Shown here in pieces: positions 46,764-56,893 of a stretch of DNA of 64,000 nucleotides. Every line of letters starts with the position of its first letter. The stretch's first letter is position 1. The translations under genes were made by a program, and so were the position numbers. The stretch is from Tardiphaga sp. P9-11 (GTDB lineage Bacteria; Pseudomonadota; Alphaproteobacteria; Rhizobiales; Xanthobacteraceae): assembly GCF_008329525.1 (NCBI RefSeq), contig NZ_NPKQ01000003.1, positions 372,001 to 436,000 on the forward strand. The letters are read 5' to 3'. The notes under the pieces are model-generated. The model ran no database searches, was not told the origin of the DNA, and saw only the letters and a list, made by a program, of their open reading frames with translations.

Positions 46764-47795
46764 TCAATCGGCCCGGCGCCGCCTGGGCGGCGCCGGGCGG
46801 ATTCTCAGGCGGTCCTGCGTCAGCGTAATCATGGCTCCCGCCAGCGTCTGCTTCAGCAGAATACCTTTTCCGCCCGATCGTGCAGCTCGACCCATGGCCA
46901 ACACCAGTGTTTCGACCTTGCCAAGCTCGGCCGGGCCTTCGTGTCCGACCTGATCGATCATTTGCAACAGCAGCCGGACGCGGATTTCCTCCGCCAGCCC
47001 CGCAAAGACCCCGGCATCGATGGCTTCGGGTACCCTGCCCGGGCTGTGCAACGCCAGAAAACGCCCTGCCCCATCGACCATCAATTCCAGCGCGGCATCG
47101 GCGCGCCGCAACCGCGTCGCCAGCCGGGCGAGATTGCGCGAATCGAAGCCCTCGGACGCCAGTATCGGCATTAGCGCCCGCAGCCGCGGACGGACGTAGC
47201 TAGGGTCAGAATTACTGGGATCAGTTGCGAAGTCGATTTTCGCTTTGGTCAGCGTAGCCACAAGCTGCGCTTTTGCGATGTGCAAGAAAGGACGCGCGAT
47301 CTGGATGCCATCGCGCTCAGTCTGCCGCGCCATCCCTGCGAGGCCAGCAATGCCGCTGCCCCGCGCCATCCGCATCAGCAGGGTCTCGGCCTGATCGTCG
47401 CGGGTATGGGCGGTCAGTACATGGAATGCTCCGACGCTCCGAGCGGCCTTGGCGAGCAACAGATAGCGCGCTTCGCGTGCTGCGGCTGGCAGCCCGGTTT
47501 TCGGCTTGGCGCCGGTCCAGCGCATGGTGCGATGAGGAATGTCGAGGGAAGTCGCGAGCCGCTTGACGTCGCGCGCCTCGCGGGCCGCTTCAGGTCGCAA
47601 ACCATGGTCGATGGTCACGGCAACAAGGTCGGGGCCGCGTTTGAGCGCACGCCGCCAACGCGCAGCAAGCCACATCAGGGCGACGGAATCAGGACCGCCG
47701 GACACGGCAAGGACCAATGCAGGCGCGGGCGCCCAGTCAGCGAATAGCTGTTTCGCCGTCTGGGCCGAAATCGGCGACTGGTCGTCGTCGGACAT
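46764..47795 (-). CDS. tilS: tRNA(Ile)-lysidine synthetase TilS
   Basis: 343 aa N-type ATP pyrophosphatase that converts C34 of tRNA-Ile(CAU) into lysidine, so that the tRNA reads AUA. The PP-loop SGGPDSVAL is at residues 33-41, followed by VTIDHGLRPEAAREARDVKR and LTAHTRDDQAETLLMRMARG. Its conserved order next to cpoB and ftsH is usual in alphaproteobacteria. It is about 48 bases downstream of the cpoB stop on the same strand, so probably co-transcribed. Confidence 0.96.
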   Translation of the reverse strand: MSDDDQSPISAQTAKQLFADWAPAPALVLAVSGGPDSVALMWLAARWRRALKRGPDLVAVTIDHGLRPEAAREARDVKRLATSLDIPHRTMRWTGAKPKTGLPAAAREARYLLLAKAARSVGAFHVLTAHTRDDQAETLLMRMARGSGIAGLAGMARQTERDGIQIARPFLHIAKAQLVATLTKAKIDFATDPSNSDPSYVRPRLRALMPILASEGFDSRNLARLATRLRRADAALELMVDGAGRFLALHSPGRVPEAIDAGVFAGLAEEIRVRLLLQMIDQVGHEGPAELGKVETLVLAMGRAARSGGKGILLKQTLAGAMITLTQDRLRIRPAPPRRRRAD

Positions 47796-47842
47796 GTGCG
47801 TCAGAACCGGTTACGCCCCGGCTCACCGTCGGGGTCGATCAC

Positions 47843-48847
47843 CTAGCACTTAACGCGTTTTTGCTCGCGATCCACACCCTGTTTCACGCCGGCCGAGGCG
47901 CGGGGATATTTCCGTGTCACTTCACCGAAGGCGGCGCAGGCCGCTTCCTTTTCCTTCAACGCAGCCAGCGACTGGCCGAGTCGCAGCAAGGCATCGGGCG
48001 CCTTGGCGGATGTGTCGTATTTCGTGGTTACACCCAGAAATATTTCGGCGGCGTCGCGATATTTCTGGCGCTGGAAGAAGCTCTCGCCGAGCCAATACTG
48101 CGAATCCGCAATCATTGGATCACCGGGATATTTCTGGGCGAAGTTGCGCATGGTCTCTTCGGCCAGCGCGTAATCACGACGCTGCATATAGCCGATGCCG
48201 AGATCGAACTCGTCCTTCGGGGTCGCGCCAGGCGGCAAGGTCGTCAGTGCTGGCGCCGCTCCGCCCGGAGCGGCATTGCCCAGCGGGAGCGGCTCTCCGG
48301 CGGCACGGCCGCCCTGAGCGCCCACTGGCGCGTTGGCAGGCATCGGTTGCTGTCCGCCACCCAGCGCGCGCGGCACGCCCGGCGCATTCGGGTTGGCATT
48401 GGGATCGAACGCATCGTTGCGACGGCCAGCACGCGGTGCCGGCGCGGGATCCTGAGCAATTGGTGCAGGTGCGGCGATCTGCGGCTGCTGCTGATTATAG
48501 CCGGGCTGCGGCGCCTGCTGCACCGGGGCGGCAGCGATATTAGGCCTGCCGCCGGTCGCGGGAGGCGCACCGGCTGGAACACCACCGGCCTGAAGCTGCC
48601 GAAGTTGATCCTCAAGTTGGCGGTTACGGAATTGCAGCTCCTCGTTCTGGCCGGTGAGCTGCCGCAGCTGGTTCTGCAACCGCTCGATCTGCAAGCCCTG
48701 ATCGGCATCCTCGTCGCCCGACTGCTGGCCGTAGCCCTGCTGGCGGGGAGCCGGTTGACCAAACAACTGCGCCCAAACCGGCGAAGCCGTGACGAGCAAC
48801 ATGGAGACGAGTGCAGCGCCGGCGAGCGAATGAGATCTGGATGACAT
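47843..48847 (-). CDS. cpoB: Tol-Pal system protein CpoB (YbgF)
   Basis: 334 aa periplasmic protein that coordinates outer-membrane constriction and cell-wall synthesis with TolA. The signal peptide ends at VWAQL (about residue 27). A trimerising coiled coil follows (about residues 48-85, with QIERLQNQLRQLTGQNEELQ), then a Pro/Gln/Ala-rich linker, and TPR repeats in the last 130 residues (YALAEETMRNFAQKYPGDPM, then SQYWLGESFFQRQKYRDAAE). ATG 48847 starts the signal. It is downstream of pal with a terminator-like hairpin between, and upstream of tilS. Confidence 0.95.
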   Translation of the reverse strand: MSSRSHSLAGAALVSMLLVTASPVWAQLFGQPAPRQQGYGQQSGDEDADQGLQIERLQNQLRQLTGQNEELQFRNRQLEDQLRQLQAGGVPAGAPPATGGRPNIAAAPVQQAPQPGYNQQQPQIAAPAPIAQDPAPAPRAGRRNDAFDPNANPNAPGVPRALGGGQQPMPANAPVGAQGGRAAGEPLPLGNAAPGGAAPALTTLPPGATPKDEFDLGIGYMQRRDYALAEETMRNFAQKYPGDPMIADSQYWLGESFFQRQKYRDAAEIFLGVTTKYDTSAKAPDALLRLGQSLAALKEKEAACAAFGEVTRKYPRASAGVKQGVDREQKRVKC

Positions 48848-48956
48848 CTGAGCCTGAAAATGACCGGTTTCACGCCCCATTGGCGCGCATCACGATGAGG
48901 ATTTCACTACGCCAAAAATGTGACTTTCGACAGCGACAAAGGCGCCCGTTGAAAAC

Positions 48957-48994
48957 AAAAACGGCGCCTGCCCCAGGGCAGACGCCGTTTCGTT
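48957..48994 (-). terminator. Intrinsic terminator-like hairpin downstream of pal
   Basis: AAAACGGCG (from 48957) pairs with CGCCGTTT ending near 48990, with nested CTGCC/GGCAG, in the 160 bases between pal and cpoB. On the minus strand the stem is followed by TTTTTGTTTT. It would reduce transcription from pal into cpoB. Confidence 0.8.
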
Positions 48995-49010
48995 TGATAG
49001 CAACGCCTGC

Positions 49011-49505
49011 TTAAGCGCCGGCGTTCAGCACGGTGACCGCACGGCGGTTCTGCGACCAGCACGAGATGTCGTTACACACCGCGACCGGGCGTTCCTTACC
49101 GTAAGAGATGGTGCGCATCCGGCTGGCATCGATCCCGCGCGAGGCCAGGAAGGTGCGAACCGACTGGGCACGGCGGGCGCCGAGGGCAATGTTGTATTCG
49201 CGTGTGCCGCGCTCGTCCGCATGACCTTCGATGGTGAAGGAGTAGCGGTTGTACTGCTGCAGCCACTGCGCCTGCTTGTCCAAGGTCGCGATCGCCTGCG
49301 GCGACAGTTCGGTCTGATCGCTCTCGAAGAACACACGATCGCCGACATTGACGACGAAGTCCTGCTGGCTGCCCGGCGTCGCGGCATTGGCCATCGCGCC
49401 ATCGGCACCCAAACCGTTCTTGTTGGCGCAAGCGCCCATCGACAGCGCCACGGCCAGCACTGCAGCCAGTTTTAATCCCTGGAGGATACGCATCTGATGC
49501 TTCAT
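49011..49505 (-). CDS. pal: Peptidoglycan-associated lipoprotein Pal
   Basis: 164 aa outer-membrane lipoprotein that links the outer membrane to peptidoglycan and binds TolB. A lipobox ALSMGAC ends the signal (Cys near residue 26). The OmpA-like domain (about residues 55-160) shows DRVFFESDQTELSPQAIATL, TIEGHADERGTREYN (peptidoglycan-binding region) and the C-terminal SYGKERPVAVC. The start may be ATG 49505 or ATG 49493; GGAGG upstream favours the former. It is separated from tolB by two unrelated genes (FeeM-like and GGDEF-EAL), and 271 bases upstream hold its own promoter region. Confidence 0.96.
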   Translation of the reverse strand: MKHQMRILQGLKLAAVLAVALSMGACANKNGLGADGAMANAATPGSQQDFVVNVGDRVFFESDQTELSPQAIATLDKQAQWLQQYNRYSFTIEGHADERGTREYNIALGARRAQSVRTFLASRGIDASRMRTISYGKERPVAVCNDISCWSQNRRAVTVLNAGA

Positions 49506-49776
49506 TCCCGGAGCCTCCACGCTCACGCTTTACCCAACTGTCATTCGGTCTACAGGGCGTTGGTTAAGCGAACGTTCCGTCAACCTTGATGAGGTGTTGC
49601 CAAAACCGATCAAAAGCCACAGGCCGCGAAAAAGCAACGACGTGGTTAATGGTTGGCAAATGTGGCGCGACGGTGAAGGTTCTGGGAAAGCAGCTGGTTT
49701 TTAGGCAGAATCCCGCTGCGGGACTGCTTGGATCGTCAACAATCGGCGGCGACGGGACTGTCGCCACCCTTCACCC

Positions 49777-50520
49777 TCAGGTGCGAGGCGACATCGCGGC
49801 TTGGGCGATATGGAACTCGGATGAATGAAGATCTGGCGCCAAGGGCTCGCTCTTGCGCTCGAACAAGGCCCGCTGCTCGAAAAGGCTGGAGCGGAAATGC
49901 GGGTAGCGCATGAAAATACGTTCGCGCACCGAAGCGTAATCCGCCGCCATCAGGCATAACGGCTTGGTCAGCGTCGGATAGGGCCGCGGCTCGCACATCG
50001 GCGTCTGCAGGAAAACCTTGCGATAGAACGCACGATGCTCGGCCCGCACCGTTGCCGTCCCGATATCGGCATTGAAATAGCCGCAGGCAACGTAGCCTAG
50101 CCGAACCGTCATATAGGGCAGTTCGGGATATTTGTTGCGGTTGTTCGGGTCGGCCACGAAGCGGTTCGGGTCGACAATGACCTTGCCCCTGTCCAGCTCG
50201 GGACGCAGCAGGTCTCCGAATGCATCGACGGCGGGCGTTTCAGGATTGTCCGGCGTAGCTACGCTGACGCGCAGCGAACTGGCGAGCTCGCCATCGATAA
50301 ATATCCCGAAAGTCCATGAATTCGGCAAATTGTCGAAACGGTCGGCAAGACGGCGATCCGCGCGAGGCTCGATGGCCCCCTCATGGAGGTAGGCCCTATA
50401 GCGCAAGCTATAGATCGCTTCTTTTTCAGCTTCGGTTTCGGCAAGACGGTAGTCAACCCGGTCGAGAATATCGCTGCTGCGTTTCGAAGATTCAGTCGCT
50501 TGATCGGCCGAAGCCATCAT
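49777..50520 (-). CDS. FeeM-like N-acyl amino acid synthase / LuxI-related acyltransferase
   Basis: 247 aa. The domain from about residue 22 (VDYRLAETEAEKEAIYSLRY) has the GNAT-type acyltransferase fold shared by FeeM and LuxI autoinducer synthases, with SLRYRAYLHEGAI near residue 38 and GKVIVDPNRFVADP about residues 112-125. FeeM joins an acyl group from acyl-ACP to tyrosine. The substrate here is not known. The start has two adjacent ATG (50520 and 50517). It sits between the GGDEF-EAL gene and pal, all on the minus strand, inside the Tol-Pal cluster. A large inverted repeat lies just upstream. Confidence 0.82.
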   Translation of the reverse strand: MMASADQATESSKRSSDILDRVDYRLAETEAEKEAIYSLRYRAYLHEGAIEPRADRRLADRFDNLPNSWTFGIFIDGELASSLRVSVATPDNPETPAVDAFGDLLRPELDRGKVIVDPNRFVADPNNRNKYPELPYMTVRLGYVACGYFNADIGTATVRAEHRAFYRKVFLQTPMCEPRPYPTLTKPLCLMAADYASVRERIFMRYPHFRSSLFEQRALFERKSEPLAPDLHSSEFHIAQAAMSPRT

Positions 50521-50553
50521 TCCGTCTCCTACGCACCAACGCCATGACTACGC

Positions 50554-50631
50554 GAGTAAGGGAAAGGTTAAAGCTTTCTTAAAAGTTGTCAAAGGTTCTG
50601 CCACAATGTGGTTAACCTTTTGCCCTTACTC
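50554..50631. repeat. Long imperfect inverted repeat between GGDEF-EAL and FeeM-like genes
   Basis: GAGTAAGGGAAAGGTTAA (50554-50571) pairs with TTAACCTTTTGCCCTTACTC (50612-50631). The arms differ by a two-base bulge (CA) and are 40 bases apart. It lies 34 bases before the FeeM-like start and 53 bases after the GGDEF-EAL stop. It has no T run, so it is more likely an operator or an mRNA structure in the leader than a terminator. Confidence 0.65.
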
Positions 50632-50683
50632 AGCGCGGCGAACCGAATAGAACCGGAAATTCGAAAGTGTGGCCCGCGGCTGG

Positions 50684-53011
50684 TCAGGCCGGTGCGCGCG
50701 TGGCCTCGACATTGGCGCCGGACTCGATCGCGCGGCGTCCGTGGGACGCGTCCAGGAGCTGCCTAATACGGGTCGCAGGGACCGGGCGGCTGAACAGATA
50801 GCCCTGCGCCTCGCTGATCGTGCCGTCCGCGCTGATCAACTCGAGCTGCTCGTTGGTCTCGATGCCTTCGACGACGACCGTCATTCCGAGATCGGCACTG
50901 AGGCGCGCCACGCCGCGCAGTAGCGTCAATGGACGGTCCGTATCGATCCCTTCGAGGAATGAGCGATCGATCTTCACCTTTTGCAGCGGAAAATTGTGCA
51001 GATAGCTCAGGCTCGAATAGCCGGTACCGAAATCGTCGAGCGAAATCCGGCAGCCTGCTGCATGCAACTGCGCGAGGGCATCGTGGGTCCACTGCGTGTT
51101 ACGCAGCAGGGACGATTCTGTGATCTCGATTTCGAGACGATGCGCCGGCAGGCCGGACACGTCGAGGGCGTAACGTACCTCGCTCAACACGTCGCGCTGA
51201 TGAAACTGCTGTGACGAGAAGTTGACGGCAACACTGACCGCGTTCGGCCACTTCATGCATTCGATACAAGCCTTGCGCAAAATCCAGCGGCCAAGATCGA
51301 CGATCAAGCCCATGTCTTCTGCAACGGGAATGATATCGACCGGCGAAACAGTACCGCGGACAGGATGATTCCAGCGCAACAGCGCTTCGCAAGTCGAGAT
51401 CCGTCCCGACTTCAGATTGACCAGTGGCTGGTAATAAATCTCGAATTCTTCATTGGCGAGCGCCTGACGCAGATCGAGTTCGAGCACGCGGCGCGCCTCG
51501 ACCGTCTGGGCCATCTCGTCGCGGAAGAAGCAGAAGGTGCCGCGGCCCGACGCCTTGGCGCGGTACAGCGCCATATCGGCATTCTTCAGGAGATGGTCAG
51601 CGCTGACATCGGGTTCGGTCAGGGCAATACCAACGCTGGCGCCGATTTCGACCTGATGATTGTCGACCTCGTAGCGTTCGCTGAGCCGTTCGACGATACG
51701 GCGCGCCAGATCGGCTGCATCATGATTTGTCTTGATGGCACGTTGGAACACGACAAATTCGTCACCGCCAAAACGAGCCACGAAGTCGTCCGCGCGCAAC
51801 ATCTCGCGCAGCCGGTCGGCCACCATACACAGCAGCTGATCTCCGCATGGATGACCGAGCGTATCGTTGACCTGCTTGAACTGGTCGAGGTCGACGAACA
51901 GCAGGGCCGACAACGTGGATACGTCCGAGCTCTTCAGCATACGGCCGATTTCGTTTCGGAAACTGACCCGGTTCGGCAACCCCGTCAATTCGTCGAAACG
52001 CGCCATGTGGCTGATACGCGCTTCGGAATTGCGGCGCTCGGTAATATCTTCGAGTAGAACGACCGTGCCGCCACCGACCATCGGCTGGAATTTCCAGGAC
52101 AGCGCGCGTTCTGCGTCGTGGGCATGATCCAGCGTCGTAATTTCGGCGGCCTTCAGGCTTTCGATTTCAGCGATGATGGTCATGCCGCTCGCTGCGGACA
52201 CGGTGCCGGCATTGACGCAAAACGAGACGACTTCGCGAACGCTGACGCCGCGCTGCACGACATTGTCGGCGATTTCCATCATCTCGGCAAAGCGATTATT
52301 GAGCACTGCCAGTCGGCCATCGGCACCGAACATACACAGCCCGTTCGGCATATTGTTCAGCGCCGTATCGAACTGGCCGGCGATGGAGCCGACCCGCTCG
52401 GTGGCCAGCAGCGCCTTGACGTAGACATCATGCAGACGAAGCGTGATCCGCCGCAAGCCGACAAAGAACAGGACGTTCAGAAACGCAAAGCCGATATAGT
52501 AGAAGTCGCCGTGGATAATCAGTGCCAGCGCCATCGGGCCGCATGCCAGCAGCACCTGCAACTGCGCGATCTTCGGACGGCCATAAGTTCGGCCGGCACC
52601 GGCCGCTATATAAGCGACGGTCACTGCCGTACCAAGCATATGCGCGACCGGATCATCGCTGCCGAGCAGAACGACCCAGCACCACAGGCCCAACGCGGCT
52701 GCATAAAGCGAGCCGCCAATCATGTAATTGAATTCCCAACGGATCGCCTCGTCGGGCGTCAGCGCGGTCTCGCGCTTTTCATAGCGGCTAAGCTGAAGAG
52801 CCCGCAAAGCGCCGATGACGATGATCAGGGCGGCGCATGGCCACAGCAAAGGATTGCCGGTCTTCACAGCCGTCATGACTGCGCCGGTCCCGGCGCAGAC
52901 CGCACCGGCCAGCATCGGAATCGGGTTTTCGAACAATGAATCGACGAGCGCCGTGTAGATCGACGGCGACATCGACTTGCTGTTCGTCCGGTTGTGATCG
53001 GCGAGCTGCAT
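50684..53011 (-). CDS. Membrane GGDEF-EAL cyclic-di-GMP signalling protein
   Basis: About 775 aa. The N-terminal third has about five to six hydrophobic segments, so the protein is anchored in the inner membrane. A PAS-like sensor follows (about 215-330, NGLCMFGADGRLAVLNNRF), then GGDEF (about residues 345-500, with intact FGGDEFVVF near 414) and EAL (about 515-770, with CEALLRWNHP near 540 and DDFGTGYSSLSYL). Both catalytic motifs look complete, so it could make and degrade cyclic-di-GMP. Start ATG 53011 is chosen; ATG 52972 is an alternative. It interrupts the Tol-Pal cluster between tolB and pal. Confidence 0.93.
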   Translation of the reverse strand: MQLADHNRTNSKSMSPSIYTALVDSLFENPIPMLAGAVCAGTGAVMTAVKTGNPLLWPCAALIIVIGALRALQLSRYEKRETALTPDEAIRWEFNYMIGGSLYAAALGLWCWVVLLGSDDPVAHMLGTAVTVAYIAAGAGRTYGRPKIAQLQVLLACGPMALALIIHGDFYYIGFAFLNVLFFVGLRRITLRLHDVYVKALLATERVGSIAGQFDTALNNMPNGLCMFGADGRLAVLNNRFAEMMEIADNVVQRGVSVREVVSFCVNAGTVSAASGMTIIAEIESLKAAEITTLDHAHDAERALSWKFQPMVGGGTVVLLEDITERRNSEARISHMARFDELTGLPNRVSFRNEIGRMLKSSDVSTLSALLFVDLDQFKQVNDTLGHPCGDQLLCMVADRLREMLRADDFVARFGGDEFVVFQRAIKTNHDAADLARRIVERLSERYEVDNHQVEIGASVGIALTEPDVSADHLLKNADMALYRAKASGRGTFCFFRDEMAQTVEARRVLELDLRQALANEEFEIYYQPLVNLKSGRISTCEALLRWNHPVRGTVSPVDIIPVAEDMGLIVDLGRWILRKACIECMKWPNAVSVAVNFSSQQFHQRDVLSEVRYALDVSGLPAHRLEIEITESSLLRNTQWTHDALAQLHAAGCRISLDDFGTGYSSLSYLHNFPLQKVKIDRSFLEGIDTDRPLTLLRGVARLSADLGMTVVVEGIETNEQLELISADGTISEAQGYLFSRPVPATRIRQLLDASHGRRAIESGANVEATRAPA

Positions 53012-53091
53012 CGGGCGTAAATGCGTCCTGTTCAGGCGCACATTGGTACCGGGTCCTGATGAAATCTTTCTGAGGGAAGATCGTTAGCGAA

Positions 53092-53115
53092 CTGTTTACG
53101 CATTCGTATAAACAG
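53092..53115. promoter_or_regulatory. Inverted repeat upstream of GGDEF-EAL gene
   Basis: CTGTTTA (53092-53098) and TAAACAG (53109-53115), perfect 7-base arms, spacer 10 bases. It lies 81 bases before the GGDEF-EAL start, in the 186 bases between that gene and tolB. It looks like an operator for a dimeric regulator. Confidence 0.45.
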
Positions 53116-53197
53116 CAAATCTACTCGTGATTTCAGCACGGTGGGCAAAGTTTGCCGGGAATAGCCGGTAATCCGCCCGTCGCCGCTAATGATTTAT

Positions 53198-54520
53198 TTA
53201 CGATAGCAGCGGCGACCAGGCCGGGTCGGAGGCAAAGCCGGGCGTTGGAACCTTGAGCTCGTTGCGTCCCGACACGTCGACCGTAAAGAGCGATGGCCCC
53301 GCGCCTGTATCGCGGAAGAACATGATCACGCGACCGTTGGGTGCGAAGGTCGGACCTTCATTGTGATAGCCGGATGTGAGCAGACGCTCGCCGGATCCGT
53401 CCGGCTTCATGATGCCAATCGAGAACTGTCCGCCGCCCTGCTTGGTGAAGGCAATGTAGTCGCCGCGCGGCGACCAGACAGGGGTCGAGTAGCTGCCTTC
53501 GCCGAACGAGATGCGCTGCGCGGGTCCGCCAGCGGCAGCCATCGTATAAACCTGCGGTTTTCCGCCGCGATCGGATTCAAAGCAGATCTTTGAGCCATCC
53601 GGCGAATAGGACGGCGAGGTATCGATCGCCGGCGTGTCGGTGAGGCGTGTGGTCGACTTCGAGCGAAGGTCCATAACGAACAGGTTCGAATTGCCACCCT
53701 GCTGCAGGCTCATGATGACGCGTTGGCCATCCGGCGAGAAACGAGGCGAGAACGACATTCCCGGGAAATTCCCGACGACCTCGCGCTGACCCGTCTCAAT
53801 GTTGAAGAGATAGACCTTTGGATCGCCCTGTCCGAATTCCATATAGGTGATCTCTTGCGTGGACGGCGAGAACCGCGGCGTCAGCACCAAGTCCGCACCA
53901 CGCGTCAGGTACCGTACATTGGCGCCGTCCTGATCCATCAGGGCCAGTCGCTTGACGCGGCGCTCCTTGGAGCCCGTCTCGTCGACGAACACCACGCGGC
54001 TGTCGAAATAGCCCTTTTCGCCGGTCAGACGCTCATAGATCTGGTCGGAGATGATATGCGCGATGCGGCGCCAGTATTCCGGCGAGGTGAAATACTGCTG
54101 ACCGGCCAGCTGCTGACCGGTGGCGACGTCCCACAGCCGGAATTCGGCCTTCAGACGACCATCGCCCTGCCGGGTCATGCGGCCGGTCACCAGCGCCTGC
54201 GCACTGACGGTCTTCCAGTTCACGAAGTTCGGCGGCGCGTCGATATTGACGGCCTTCTCGACGAAGGCAGCCGGATCGATCGGCGCGAACAGGCCGCTGC
54301 GCTTCAGATTGTTGGTAATGACCTGCGCGACGCCGTTGGCTACCTCGTTGTCGGCGCCGGTGCCAGCGGAGAAATTGGGGATTGCGATGGGCAGCGGCGC
54401 GACGTCACCTCCGGTGATGACCGGACGCGCCTGCCCCGAAGCCTTACGAATTGGAGATGCCATGATCCCCGCCGCGGCCAAACCGTGCACCATCTGCCGG
54501 CGGTTGATGTAAAATGTCAT
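53198..54520 (-). CDS. tolB: Tol-Pal system beta-propeller protein TolB
   Basis: 440 aa periplasmic protein linking Pal to TolA. An N-terminal signal ([20 protein letters not shown], possibly twin-arginine-like) is followed by a domain up to about residue 160, and then a six-bladed propeller with repeated SPDGQR-type motifs ([49 protein letters not shown]). Length is typical. It is 73 bases downstream of tolA. Unlike in most relatives, pal does not follow directly: two other genes intervene. Confidence 0.97.
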   Translation of the reverse strand: MTFYINRRQMVHGLAAAGIMASPIRKASGQARPVITGGDVAPLPIAIPNFSAGTGADNEVANGVAQVITNNLKRSGLFAPIDPAAFVEKAVNIDAPPNFVNWKTVSAQALVTGRMTRQGDGRLKAEFRLWDVATGQQLAGQQYFTSPEYWRRIAHIISDQIYERLTGEKGYFDSRVVFVDETGSKERRVKRLALMDQDGANVRYLTRGADLVLTPRFSPSTQEITYMEFGQGDPKVYLFNIETGQREVVGNFPGMSFSPRFSPDGQRVIMSLQQGGNSNLFVMDLRSKSTTRLTDTPAIDTSPSYSPDGSKICFESDRGGKPQVYTMAAAGGPAQRISFGEGSYSTPVWSPRGDYIAFTKQGGGQFSIGIMKPDGSGERLLTSGYHNEGPTFAPNGRVIMFFRDTGAGPSLFTVDVSGRNELKVPTPGFASDPAWSPLLS

Positions 54521-54593
54521 CTGTTCAATCCGTTATCTTTTCCCGCCAAAACAAGCCGTACTTTTACTTCACTGCGAAATTGCCAGTTACACT

Positions 54594-55664
54594 TCAAGAT
54601 CGCACGTCTTCAAATCGTGGTTGGAACCACTGCCATTCCTGATAAAATGCCTGTGGTAATCTATAGGGCTGACAGTCGATAACGGCCCGCAGTGCACTTT
54701 CCTGATAAACCCTCAAGCTAGGAGCCGATGAGGCGCCCATGATTGTCGGAGTGGATTGCAGCGAACCGTCCGACTTCAACTTGATATCGAGATCGACGAT
54801 AACCTTACTCGCTTCGATGCCACCATAGGGCTTCTTCCAGCAACGCTCGACCTGCGACTTGAACATCGCGCCCCAGGTCGCTGAGTTATCCGCGGCCTTG
54901 CCCTTGGCCGTACCGAGTGCATCATTCGGATTCACGGCCGATCCGGTGACCGATTGACGGGTCGGATCGCGCTTGTCGATGAGTGCCGCGATCTTCGACT
55001 GGTCGAATACGCGCTCGGCCTTCTTGGCCTCTTCAGCTTTGGCTTTCGCCTCTGCCTTGGCTTTCGCTTCAGCGTCTGCCTTGGCTTTGGCCTCAGCCTT
55101 CACCTTGGCTTCCGCTTTGGCCTTGGCTTGCGCTTCGGCCTTCGCCTTGGCCGCTTCAGCCTGTTCCTTGGCATCGGCCTCAGCATCCGCCTTGGCTTCG
55201 GCTAGCGCTGCAGCTTTCGCTTCCGCCTTGGCTTTTGCATCCGCCGCGGCTTTGGCTGCAGCCTCAGCCTTTGCTGCTGCCTCCGCTTTTGCCGCCTCGG
55301 CGGCTGCCTCGTCGGTCTTAGGCTGTTCCTTCGGCGCCGTCTCGGTGATCACCGGCGCCTTCTTGTCGTCAATCTTGCCGACGGTATCCTCGACCGGCGG
55401 CTTGGCCTCGGCGACTTTATCTACGCGCGGGGTTTTGTTTTCCGGCTTGGCGGTCTTGATACCGGCCATAGCCTTGGCCGGCTCCATCGAGACCTCGACG
55501 CCGACGGAGTCTTCCATCGGAATTTCCAATGCCTTGGAAGAGAACGTGAAGAGGCCCCACCCGATCACAATGACGTGCAGGGCAACTGACGCGATGAGTG
55601 TCTTGTCGACCTTCACGATCAGATTTCCAATCCTGCTCCTGCCGAGATCAACCGGTTGCTCCAC
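54594..55664 (-). CDS. tolA: Tol-Pal system protein TolA (membrane-spanning, Ala/Lys-rich)
   Basis: 356 aa. An N-terminal transmembrane helix (LIASVALHVIVIGWGLFTF, about residues 22-40) anchors it in the inner membrane. Residues about 85-235 form a long Ala/Lys/Glu-rich helix of repeats such as KAEAKAKADAEAKAKAEA, which spans the periplasm. The C-terminal domain (about residues 250-356) binds TolB/Pal; Cys in VERCWKKPYGG and VIDCQPYRLP are typical. The start is GTG 55664, four bases after the tolR stop, with GGGGACG upstream. TolQRA uses proton-motive force to constrict the envelope at division. Confidence 0.95.
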   Translation of the reverse strand: MEQPVDLGRSRIGNLIVKVDKTLIASVALHVIVIGWGLFTFSSKALEIPMEDSVGVEVSMEPAKAMAGIKTAKPENKTPRVDKVAEAKPPVEDTVGKIDDKKAPVITETAPKEQPKTDEAAAEAAKAEAAAKAEAAAKAAADAKAKAEAKAAALAEAKADAEADAKEQAEAAKAKAEAQAKAKAEAKVKAEAKAKADAEAKAKAEAKAKAEEAKKAERVFDQSKIAALIDKRDPTRQSVTGSAVNPNDALGTAKGKAADNSATWGAMFKSQVERCWKKPYGGIEASKVIVDLDIKLKSDGSLQSTPTIMGASSAPSLRVYQESALRAVIDCQPYRLPQAFYQEWQWFQPRFEDVRS

Positions 55665-55668
55665 GAGC

Positions 55669-56142
55669 TTACGTCCCCTGCTCCGGCAGGATCACGATAT
55701 TGGCCTTGAATCCGGCAGAGCGAACCGTCCCGAGCAATTTCATCATGTCCGTGTAGCAAACGTCCTTGTCACCACGCAGAAACACGGTGTTGTCCGTCTC
55801 CGAACGCGTCGCCCGGATCGCCTTAATCTTGGCGTCGAGCTCGCTCGCCGGCACCAGAGCGTCGCCGATATACATTTCGACCGCCGAATTACAGCCACCG
55901 CCGGTGCGCTTGACCGACACGGTGAGCGGCGGCGCATTCTGCGATATCGATTTGCCGCCGCTGGCGATCGGCAGGTCGATATCGATCGTCGACGTCATGA
56001 GCGGCGCCGACACCATGAAGATGATCATCAGCACCAGCATGACGTCGACCATCGGGGTGACGTTGATCTCGGCCATGACGGCAGCACGCCGGCGCCCGCG
56101 CCGACCTCCGCCACCACCGCCCGAGCCCACATTCATCCCCAT
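55669..56142 (-). CDS. tolR: Tol-Pal system protein TolR
   Basis: 157 aa. One transmembrane helix near residues 30-48 carries the conserved Asp of the proton channel (NVTPMVDVMLVLMIIFMVSA). The N-terminal Gly/Arg-rich cytoplasmic part (GSGGGGGGRRGRRRAAVMAE) is an alphaproteobacterial feature. The periplasmic domain continues to the end, with a Cys in GGCNSAVEM and DVCYTDMMK. It forms the motor complex with TolQ. It is 37 bases downstream of tolQ. Confidence 0.96.
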   Translation of the reverse strand: MGMNVGSGGGGGGRRGRRRAAVMAEINVTPMVDVMLVLMIIFMVSAPLMTSTIDIDLPIASGGKSISQNAPPLTVSVKRTGGGCNSAVEMYIGDALVPASELDAKIKAIRATRSETDNTVFLRGDKDVCYTDMMKLLGTVRSAGFKANIVILPEQGT

Positions 56143-56179
56143 GACAGGATGCTCACTTCAAGATTCAATCCATCACCCA

Positions 56180-56893
<714 letters not shown>

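Noticed and set aside
49564-49828. Short open frames between pal and the FeeM-like gene
   Set aside because: No ribosome-binding site, no domain, and frames on both strands overlap; treated as the promoter region of pal.
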